Shown: positions 1 through 5,934 of the stretch, piece by piece | How positions within the stretch are numbered: position 1 is the stretch's first letter | Layout: the number at the start of each line of letters is the position of its first letter | DNA from: Methanospirillum lacunae | Lineage (GTDB): Archaea > Halobacteriota > Methanomicrobia > Methanomicrobiales > Methanospirillaceae | Reading direction: 5' to 3' | Length of the DNA stretch: 64,000 nucleotides | NCBI RefSeq assembly: GCF_003173355.1 | Contig: NZ_QGMY01000008.1 | Location: 372,001 to 436,000, forward strand | The notes under the pieces: generated by a model | The model's database searches: none | The model's input: only the letters and a program-made list of their open reading frames with translations | Told to the model about the DNA's origin: nothing | Position numbers and translations under genes: made by a program

Positions 1-20
1 CTATTTGGGGAGGTGATTCT

Positions 21-410
21 TTGAATCATGACCCTGTTAAACTAAGAGTATGTAATGGAGTTGTATCAATAAATTCTGGTGATAATACTCTAGTCAATAC
101 GATATTAAATCAAGATGGTGGCAAATATTTTGGTGAAATTGTATTTGGGTTTAATAAAAGGGCAGATAAATTAAATGAAAGTCCATATGAATTTTATGTT
201 GCTGATGGAAGTGTATCCCTAGCCTTTGGAAGAAATGATCATATAGGAGGCAACTGCGGAAAAAATTGTGGTATTGGACATCAATATAATAATAACCACC
301 AAGTTATTCATTCACACGCTGCAGTTAAAGTAGACAATATAGTTTTAGATATGCAGGATGACAGAAAACTAGAACTAATGAAGGATGGTAAATGGATGGA
401 GGTAGAATGA
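21..410 (+). CDS. Unknown protein with a Cys/His-rich C-terminal half
   Basis: I do not recognise the family. The predicted protein has 129 residues. The TTG start at 21 is chosen because a strong ribosome binding site (GGAGGTGAT, about 9-17) lies just upstream. The C-terminal half contains a GNCGKNCGIGH stretch, then HSHAAVKVDN and a hydrophobic segment ending in Asp. That Cys/His/Asp arrangement recalls papain-like folds but is only suggestive. There is no signal peptide or membrane segment. The next gene overlaps the stop by four bases, so the two are probably co-expressed. Base composition is far more AT-rich than the housekeeping genes of the window, which hints at acquired DNA. Confidence 0.6.
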   Translation: MNHDPVKLRVCNGVVSINSGDNTLVNTILNQDGGKYFGEIVFGFNKRADKLNESPYEFYVADGSVSLAFGRNDHIGGNCGKNCGIGHQYNNNHQVIHSHAAVKVDNIVLDMQDDRKLELMKDGKWMEVE

Positions 411-706
411 GTATGAGGTTGAGTAGTTATCTCGCTGAATCAACTTCCTTGCCTGGAAAAATATTTGAAATATCATTTTTAAACTCATATACATATTATT
501 GGTTACATCCGTCTGAAATTATGAAAGGATTACTATACGGTATAATACCTCCTTATCTATTTACAGTTTTCATGGATAGTAGACCATTATTTGAAAAATT
601 AGATGTAATAATATATGGACTTTTAGCGATAATTATATTTTATCATGGAATTTTATTTATTTTAGTATATCGGGATACTAAACAGGGAACAAAAAAGAAT
701 CAATGA
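407..706 (+). CDS. Small two-helix membrane protein, unknown
   Basis: This is a hypothetical protein of 99 residues. I chose ATG 407 over the in-frame ATG at 392 because GGAGGT at 398-403 is well placed for it, and the start then overlaps the preceding stop as ATGA. Two hydrophobic segments are visible, one around residues 38-58 and one around 65-88, followed by a basic tail. It is probably an inner-membrane protein. Translational coupling to the unknown upstream gene suggests they act together, perhaps as a soluble protein with its membrane partner, but nothing in the sequence tells the function. It is AT-rich like its neighbours. Confidence 0.55.
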   Translation: MSMRLSSYLAESTSLPGKIFEISFLNSYTYYWLHPSEIMKGLLYGIIPPYLFTVFMDSRPLFEKLDVIIYGLLAIIIFYHGILFILVYRDTKQGTKKNQ

Positions 707-716
707 GATGTAAAAA

Positions 717-2027
717 ATGAATTCCAATATTGGCCAATCTAAAGCAATATTATTACATGAAAAATATTGTGGGAAAATAGGTATCCATTCTAAAATAAGG
801 ATGGATGGCAATTTACCGTATGTATATACTCCAGGTATAGCAGATGTAGCACAAAAAATAAATGAAAATCCTGAATATGCATTTAAAAGTACAATTAAGA
901 AAAATTCAGTGGCTATTGTAAGTGATTGTTCACGTGTGTTGGGGTTAGGACCGATAAAACCAGCAGCAGGACTAGCAGTCATGGAAGGAAAAGCAGTTTT
1001 ATTTAAAAAAATTGCAGACATTGATGCATTCCCTATTTGTTTAGATACTACTGATGAAGATGAAATTGTCAGAACGGTCTGCAATATAGCTCCTGCATTT
1101 GGTGGTATAAATTTAGAGGATATAGCATCAGTAGGTGGGAAAAGTTTTAATGTTGAAGATAAATGTAAAAAATTGATCAAAACCAAAGAAAATCCAATAC
1201 CAATATGTCATGATGATCAACATGGGACTGCAGTGGTTGTTCTAGCAGCGATGAAAAATGCTCTTCGTATAGCGAATAAAGATATTCGAAGCGCTAAATT
1301 TGTTTTTATTGGATGTGGTAGTGCTGGCTATGCGTGTTATGATCTCTTTAAAAAAGCAAAAATGAATCCCAATAATGCAGATGTCTTCCACAAGATTATG
1401 GATAAAAATAATCACGCCGAATTAGTAACTAATATTTATAAAAATCGTGATGATTTTGATCTTTTAAATTGTAAAGAAAAAATTGTCGCTGAAGATTCAG
1501 CGAGAAAGGAAAAAATGACATTGTTAGAGGCTATGAATGACGCCGACGCGGTCATTGGTTTGTCTGAATCTAAGAAGGACGGTAATGTTATATCTGAAGA
1601 AATGATTCAAGTAATGAATCCGGAAACTCCTATCGTTTTTGCCCTAGCAAACCCGTACCCTGAAATTAGTTATCAAAAAGCAAAAAAGGCTGGCGCAGAA
1701 ATAGTTGCAACAGCGCTTTCTGGAACGCCTAATCAAGTCAATGATATTATCAGCATGCCTGCTATTTTTCGAGGAGCTCTAGATGTGGGAGCGACTGAAA
1801 TTTCAACAAATATGTTATTAGCAGCTACAGAAGCATTAAGATCTTCAGTTCCACAAGTAAATGATGTAAATCATATTATCTCATTACCTGGAAGAGTTGA
1901 AGCAGTAGCTGAAATGGCGTATCAAGTTGCAATAGTTGCAAAAAGAGATAACCTAATAAGAAATCATGAATGGGATAAAGATAGGTACAAGGATGAAGTT
2001 ACAAAACGAATAGAACCATTTTGGTAA
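717..2027 (+). CDS. Malic enzyme (oxaloacetate-decarboxylating malate dehydrogenase)
   Basis: The protein has 436 residues, the usual size of the short prokaryotic malic enzymes, which oxidatively decarboxylate malate to pyruvate and CO2 with NAD(P). Visible family motifs are YTPG near residue 37, the substrate-lysine segment GKAVLFKKIADIDAFPI near 91-107, the metal ligands in GGINLEDIA near 129-137 and HDDQHGTAVV near 165, a nucleotide-binding IGCGSAGYA segment near 195, and a late PNQVNDI...IFRGALDV block. All key motifs are present, so it should be active. The gene is clearly AT-rich, with many AAA, AAT and ATA codons, unlike the metabolic genes further along, which suggests transfer. NAD or NADP preference cannot be read. 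Confidence 0.9.
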   Translation: MNSNIGQSKAILLHEKYCGKIGIHSKIRMDGNLPYVYTPGIADVAQKINENPEYAFKSTIKKNSVAIVSDCSRVLGLGPIKPAAGLAVMEGKAVLFKKIADIDAFPICLDTTDEDEIVRTVCNIAPAFGGINLEDIASVGGKSFNVEDKCKKLIKTKENPIPICHDDQHGTAVVVLAAMKNALRIANKDIRSAKFVFIGCGSAGYACYDLFKKAKMNPNNADVFHKIMDKNNHAELVTNIYKNRDDFDLLNCKEKIVAEDSARKEKMTLLEAMNDADAVIGLSESKKDGNVISEEMIQVMNPETPIVFALANPYPEISYQKAKKAGAEIVATALSGTPNQVNDIISMPAIFRGALDVGATEISTNMLLAATEALRSSVPQVNDVNHIISLPGRVEAVAEMAYQVAIVAKRDNLIRNHEWDKDRYKDEVTKRIEPFW

Positions 2028-2065
2028 AAATCTATAGGTTATATATTCGGATTAAAATCTTTAAT

Positions 2066-2506
2066 TTATCCTAAAGGAATATATCGTAATCCATATTTTA
2101 GGTATGGATTAGTTGAATCCATATTTTCTAATTTAAATTTACAATAATCTTCTAATGTAGAACGTTTTTCTGATTTAGTAGCAGAAAAACTCATTTTCTC
2201 TCTATTCGATAAATTTTGATAATCTATCATTTGGTATAGATATTCATCAGTTGTTGAGTTATACCCCTTTATTAAATATATTTGATTTAGATCAATTTTG
2301 GCATTGGTATATAATGTGTTATTTCTCAATGTTGGCATGGTTTGAATTTTTTCTAAAAAAGATAAATTAATTTTAGATTTGATTATTGCTAGTTGATTAT
2401 AAAAAATGTTATTATCCTTATGAATAGAAGAATCTGTGTATAGAAGTGCCATTATAATACCTATTATAATAATGGGCAATATAATTCGATATAAATATTT
2501 TGACAT
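2066..2506 (-). CDS. Unknown membrane-anchored protein
   Basis: This hypothetical protein has 146 residues. A hydrophobic segment at about residues 7-24 (LPIIIIGIIMALLY) after a short basic N-terminus points to an N-terminal anchor or uncleaved signal. The remainder is polar, lysine- and asparagine-rich and presumably outside the membrane. No family is recognised. It is convergent with the malic enzyme and lies in the same AT-rich stretch. Its start is the last base before a gap that holds no convincing gene. Confidence 0.5.
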   Translation of the reverse strand: MSKYLYRIILPIIIIGIIMALLYTDSSIHKDNNIFYNQLAIIKSKINLSFLEKIQTMPTLRNNTLYTNAKIDLNQIYLIKGYNSTTDEYLYQMIDYQNLSNREKMSFSATKSEKRSTLEDYCKFKLENMDSTNPYLKYGLRYIPLG

Positions 2507-2685
2507 ACTATAATTTTCCTTATCGTAATAATAGATTAAATAGAATTTTAATCCACAAAAAAATATGCATTATTTCTATTATATTATTGGAAATATCTTT
2601 GAATAATGTTATTACAATATATTTTATCCCATCTAAATCGGAGTTTTATTCTTCTTCAACTCTGTTCAATGAGCAATTCCTTTGA

Positions 2686-3188
2686 TTTTATCTAATCCTA
2701 AAAACCTCTTTGGGCTTTATCGCCTAATTGTATTGTAAACACTGGGAGTTGTCTTAATATAAAAAATGAACTCTTTACGATTTTGTTTAAATGGTGATCG
2801 AATTAAAAAAAATAATTCGAAATCTTTTACCCTGTTCATTTAATTTGAAGGAAAAATGGCCGATTTTATATCAAAGACAATCCCTAAGTCGGCTGAGCGA
2901 TATTTCATGACCGATTGATACCATTGCGAACTTCATGGCTCTTGTCCAGTATATCCTTGACGATCACCACTGGGGGTGTTCTTCAGACACCTCAAAAAAT
3001 GATAGATGTCTGAACTACTCAAAAATCATGGTTCAATCTCAAAATTTAGTCGAAAATTGATCTATTACTCCAAGGAAACAGATCTGGCATCTCGATACAG
3101 TCTCTCTATGTTCATCAGTCCCGGAAAAAAACATCTTAAGCAGATAGATGTACTTATACATACTGAGAATCCCCAATAGGACATCAGA
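2686..3188. other. Intergenic stretch with a possible decayed ORF
   Basis: About 500 bases without a convincing gene. A 41-codon frame on the plus strand, 2935-3060, starts MALVQYILDDHHWGC and reads like coding sequence. The bases before it (2859 onward) also read as peptide in a neighbouring frame, so a frameshifted gene remnant is possible. An inverted repeat CGAATTA-A7-TAATTCG lies at 2799-2819, and a shorter one (GGTGT...ACACC) near 2975-2992. The stretch marks the change from AT-rich DNA to more typical composition. Confidence 0.3.
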
Positions 3189-3419
3189 ATGATAATCCCT
3201 GAAAAACACCGGGAAACTGAAATATTCTTTGTTGTGGAAGAGGCCGATGAGGGCGGTTATATTGCCCGATCACATGCATTTCCCATATACACTCAGGCAG
3301 ATACCCTCGATGAACTCCGGGAGATGGTTCGTGATGCCGTCCTCTGTCACTTTGGAGACAAACCAGCCCCGACCCTAATCAGACTTCATATCGTTAGGGA
3401 TGAAGTTCTCGCCGTATGA
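3189..3419 (+). CDS. hicB: HicB-family antitoxin (short form)
   Basis: The protein has 76 residues with the HicB partial RNase H-like fold: a beta strand near residues 10-18 (IFFVVEEADEGGYIA), then ARSHAFPIYTQADTLDELREMVRDAV, the usual pattern in which a helix follows a TxxEL segment. There is no C-terminal DNA-binding domain, as in the short HicB type. HicB normally binds and neutralises the HicA mRNA interferase. Here the adjoining hicA overlaps by four bases (ATGA) but is broken, so this antitoxin seems to be an orphan survivor, possibly cross-neutralising a HicA elsewhere. Family assignment rests on pattern and gene context. Confidence 0.7.
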   Translation: MIIPEKHRETEIFFVVEEADEGGYIARSHAFPIYTQADTLDELREMVRDAVLCHFGDKPAPTLIRLHIVRDEVLAV

Positions 3420-3654
3420 AAGTTCCCGGGATATTTCTGGATCTGATTTGATATCCTATCTTATTTCGATAGGATTTTAAAAAATAAGGCAGACGGGAAA
3501 TCATATTTGGCTCGAATGGGTGATCGATGGGGAACTGTATGGAATAACTGTTCCATTACATGATCCTCTCAAAACCGGAACTCTTACTCACATAGTGAAA
3601 GAAATCGCACAAAAGACCGGAAGAGACTGGATATCGATTATGGAAGAACAGTAA
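3416..3654 (+). pseudogene. hicA: Broken hicA toxin gene (frameshift plus in-frame stop)
   Basis: Starting at ATG 3416, the first codons give MKVPG. One base is then missing around 3428-3430, because the rest of the family pattern continues in the next frame: DISGSDLISYLISIGF from 3430. A TAA at 3478-3480 sits where a lysine is expected (GF-stop-KIRQTGNHIWL), and the frame then runs open to TAA 3652-3654 through VPLHDPLKTGTLTHIVKEI. Repairing the two lesions gives about 79 residues, the full HicA length, with the catalytic histidine of the TGNH segment kept. HicA is a double-stranded-RNA-binding-fold mRNA interferase. Two lesions and otherwise intact sequence suggest recent inactivation. A sequencing error could explain the frameshift, but is less likely for both. 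Confidence 0.75.
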
Positions 3655-3666
3655 TCAGACGATTTT

Positions 3667-4038
3667 ATGGCGATAGTGACGGTGGATGTCCTTCTAAAGT
3701 TGCATCAAGTGGCCATTTTGATATATGGAGGAACTGATGGAATTCTTAATGAAGGGACACTCTACTATCTCACAGAAAAGACATCTCACTGTTCTGATCC
3801 AATTATTAAGGCCACATTTTTGCTTCACGGGATAGCAACCATGCACCCATTCTTTGATGGCATTAAGAGGACTGCTCTTATGGCAGCAAACACGGTATTG
3901 GGTCTTCATGGTCTCATGATTACAGCTTCTAATGAAGTAACTGTATCATTTGTTCTGTCTGTTGCACGTGGAGAGAAGACAGAAAATCAAGTGGGGATAT
4001 GGATTGGGAAAAATAGTGATATGTATCGTAGTTATTGA
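3667..4038 (+). CDS. Doc-like Fic-fold protein with altered core motif
   Basis: The protein has 123 residues, the usual length of Doc (death-on-curing) toxins, which phosphorylate EF-Tu using the Fic fold. The N-terminal part follows the Doc pattern (LLKLHQVAILIYGGTDGILNEG), and the helix and core loop are at residues 60-68: HPFFDGIKR. Family members normally read HxFxDGNKR. The Asn is Ile66 here, while His60, Asp64, Lys67 and Arg68 remain. That Asn lies in the phosphate-binding loop, so activity may be weakened or lost. No Phd antitoxin gene precedes it. Instead it follows the broken hicA by 12 bases. Start ATG 3667 has no obvious ribosome binding site. Confidence 0.75.
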   Translation: MAIVTVDVLLKLHQVAILIYGGTDGILNEGTLYYLTEKTSHCSDPIIKATFLLHGIATMHPFFDGIKRTALMAANTVLGLHGLMITASNEVTVSFVLSVARGEKTENQVGIWIGKNSDMYRSY

Positions 4039-4184
4039 CCTAATATCTCAAGAGCTTTATTATATCGGACCAGGGTATTCTTGACTATATCCCGCATCTC
4101 TGGAGAGAAATCTGTCTGATCTAAAACACGCTCGATTTTATCGATATCTGGAGGAGTGTTTTTGTGCTGAAGCATAATGTTCAT
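4032..4184 (-). CDS. Possible small protein beside the Doc-like gene
   Basis: A 50-codon frame reads MNIMLQHKNTPPDIDKIERV at its start and is followed by acidic and amphipathic sequence ending NKALEILGQ. It is convergent with the Doc-like gene and overlaps its stop by seven bases. The composition looks like a real helical protein, and it fills an otherwise empty 340-base gap. There is no recognised family and no strong ribosome binding site. It could be an unrelated small regulator or a chance frame. Confidence 0.35.
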   Translation of the reverse strand: MNIMLQHKNTPPDIDKIERVLDQTDFSPEMRDIVKNTLVRYNKALEILGQ

Positions 4185-4288
4185 TTATCATTGTTCTGCA
4201 ACATTATCAAATCTCTTATGGACTTTTGAAACAGGGAATAGAATATAAAATGTTTTACTTTGAACGTTTTAATTCCTCATTGCAACAG

Positions 4289-4386
4289 CCGGGTTTATGC
4301 AACTGGACATGTATTGCGTTCTATAGAGGGAATGAATCGCTACTTATTCACTCTACTTCGTTCCTAGCAAAAACCCGGATTTTTTC
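4289..4386 (+). ncRNA. Nested inverted repeat followed by a T-run
   Basis: The outer arms are CCGGGTTTATGC (4289-4300) and GCAAAAACCCGG (4367-4378), which pair over 12 positions with one mismatch. Inside, GAATGAAT (4330-4337) faces ATTCACTC (4346-4353) across an eight-base loop with one mismatch. A run of six T follows at 4380-4385. On the plus strand this would fold as a long hairpin with an oligo-U end. It could be a bidirectional terminator between convergent genes, a small RNA, or a MITE-like relic. I favour a terminator or RNA. Confidence 0.35.
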
Positions 4387-5041
4387 AGGCGGATTCGAAT
4401 GTCTCACCCGGATTCAATACTACAACCTTCAGGTCTGTTGTCCGTTCAATAACCCGTTTAAATTCCCCAGCATCCTGAGCAATTTTTGGAGAGGTATTGT
4501 AGTGTATCGGAATGACAACCGGAGCACCAACAAAGTCTGCTGCAATCATCGCCTCACGCGGACTCATGGTATATCGCCCTCCAATAGGAAGCAAGGCGAT
4601 ATCCGGATTATATATCCGTCCGATGAGTTTCATATCACCAAAGAGGGCGGTGTCCCCGGCATGGTAAACAGTAACTCCGTCCATGGTGATCAGGAAACCG
4701 GCAGCAGCTCCACCATATACTCCGATCCCTGCATCCTCAATCCATGAAGAATGAACAGCAGTTGTCATTGTGAACTCGACTCCGTCTACGGTAATTGTGC
4801 CCCCGATATTCATCGGTTCAGCCTCAAGTCCCTTTTTCTCAAGATAGTGAGCGAGTTCATTCATGGCTACTGTCTTGACGCCGAGATCGAGAGCACACCC
4901 AAGATGATCAGCATGAGCATGGGTTACAGCTACAATATCTGGTGTGCAGGAAATCTTTCCGTCAGGTACAAAAGGATCGATGAGCACTGTACGTGACCCC
5001 TCAAGGAGTACACATGAGTGCCCGAGCCAGGTTAGTTTCAT
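4385..5041 (-). CDS. UPF0173-family metal-dependent hydrolase (MBL fold)
   Basis: The protein has 218 residues and is a complete metallo-beta-lactamase-fold protein of the UPF0173 type. It begins MKLTWLGHSCVLLEG and continues LIDPFVPDG. The metal-binding motif THAHADHLG is at about residues 39-47, with later His and Asp ligands in TAVHSSW, VYHAGDTALFGDM and PIHYN. The substrate is unknown; relatives are predicted cytosolic hydrolases. It is followed after six bases by an HTH-protein gene located upstream on the same strand, so the two probably form an operon in the order HTH protein, then hydrolase. Confidence 0.88.
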   Translation of the reverse strand: MKLTWLGHSCVLLEGSRTVLIDPFVPDGKISCTPDIVAVTHAHADHLGCALDLGVKTVAMNELAHYLEKKGLEAEPMNIGGTITVDGVEFTMTTAVHSSWIEDAGIGVYGGAAAGFLITMDGVTVYHAGDTALFGDMKLIGRIYNPDIALLPIGGRYTMSPREAMIAADFVGAPVVIPIHYNTSPKIAQDAGEFKRVIERTTDLKVVVLNPGETFESA

Positions 5042-5047
5042 AAAAAA

Positions 5048-5659
5048 TCAGGTGATGTCGATCAGTTCTGCTTCAGTGATATCGATCGATTCACCGAAAG
5101 CATCCTTGGTCGCACTGGTTGTCATCTGTTCAGTCAGATCACGATCTTCCATAACATCCTTGATCCGCTCGATGTACCTGTCCATATCCCGGTCAATCAT
5201 AGCCTCAAGCACATGGCGGTATTCACGCAGGGTTGAAGGACTGATCCCGAGTTCCTCGCTGATCTCCTTCATGGTCTTTCCTGAGGTCATGAGTTCTTCC
5301 ATCTTGAACCGGTCAAATGGCATCTTGAAATCAAGTTCACGGAAGAGTTTCATTCTGACACGAGCACGTGCCACGGTCTTAGACAATTTTTCGTCACCCA
5401 GATCACGGGCTATCTCAGTATCATTCTTTCCTGCATGATATGCGCAGATGAGCTTTGCAAGCTGGATGGGACGCAGTTTTGTCTTGAAGATACCCTGATC
5501 GAGCAGTTCACGCATAATAAGTGCGATCTCCCGCTCAACTGCGTCACTATCACGAAGAGTGCCGTGGATCTTCTTCATCGGCTCCACAATCTGTGTGTTG
5601 CCGGTCATATTGGTAAACAACTGTAAAAGTTGCTCTTTTTTCTGGATCTCTTCAGGCAT
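5048..5659 (-). CDS. Helix-turn-helix protein, resembling conditioned-medium-induced protein 4
   Basis: The predicted protein is 203 residues, soluble and rich in charged helices. Two segments look like helix-turn-helix units: one near residues 76-110 (AGKNDTEIARDLGDEKLSKT) and one near 122-150 (GKTMKEISEELGISPSTLRE). The arrangement recalls a conserved archaeal family that includes haloarchaeal conditioned-medium-induced protein 4; I am moderately sure of that resemblance. It is probably a DNA-binding regulator. It lies directly upstream of the MBL hydrolase and likely shares its transcript. What it regulates cannot be told from the sequence. Confidence 0.65.
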   Translation of the reverse strand: MPEEIQKKEQLLQLFTNMTGNTQIVEPMKKIHGTLRDSDAVEREIALIMRELLDQGIFKTKLRPIQLAKLICAYHAGKNDTEIARDLGDEKLSKTVARARVRMKLFRELDFKMPFDRFKMEELMTSGKTMKEISEELGISPSTLREYRHVLEAMIDRDMDRYIERIKDVMEDRDLTEQMTTSATKDAFGESIDITEAELIDIT

Positions 5660-5816
5660 GGGATATCACACTGGTAGGGATACCGATATAGATGCCGTTT
5701 AAATTATTTAAGTTTGTTGGAATTTTTCGGAAAATTGACCGATATTCCTTTTAACTAACTTATAATGACGCTGAATTTCTCCCTAATGCGACTCCTCTGA
5801 TCCCTCCTATCGGGAT

Positions 5817-5915
5817 ATGCCTGATGGAGCTGGCGGCATTGCCCCAATCCCCGGGATGAAGAATACTCCGGAATCTATATGCTCTGAATTTACTAATATG
5901 TCTAGATATTTCTGA
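5817..5915 (+). CDS. Possible 32-residue leader ORF upstream of glyS
   Basis: The glyS leader (5660-5934) contains an open frame starting MPDGAGGIAPIPGMKN and ending 19 bases before the glyS start. It has no clear ribosome binding site. The surrounding leader also has short complementary segments (CCC...GGG around 5800-5814). The frame could be a regulatory leader peptide or chance. The rest of the 275-base gap shows only AT-rich promoter-like sequence near 5700-5765. Confidence 0.2.
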   Translation: MPDGAGGIAPIPGMKNTPESICSEFTNMSRYF

Positions 5916-5919
5916 TATT

Positions 5920-5925
5920 GAGGTG
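5920..5925 (+). promoter_or_regulatory. Ribosome binding site that decides the glyS start
   Basis: GAGGTG at 5920-5925 is a good Shine-Dalgarno sequence for methanogens. An in-frame GTG at 5923 lies inside it and so cannot be the natural start. The next in-frame GTG at 5935 is nine bases downstream and is the better start. Confidence 0.6.
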
Positions 5926-5934
5926 TCATTCGCG

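Noticed and set aside
2500-2685. Plus-strand open frame of 61 codons after the membrane-anchored protein
   Set aside because: AT-rich chance frame overlapping the start of the opposite gene, with no ribosome binding site.
4267-4287. CRISPR-repeat-like 21-mer GTTTTAATTCCTCATTGCAAC
   Set aside because: Only one copy is present and no spacer array follows, so it is not called a CRISPR locus.
4226-4747. Plus-strand open frame of 173 codons
   Set aside because: It lies opposite the UPF0173 hydrolase, whose motifs are unmistakable, and its peptide has no protein-like pattern.
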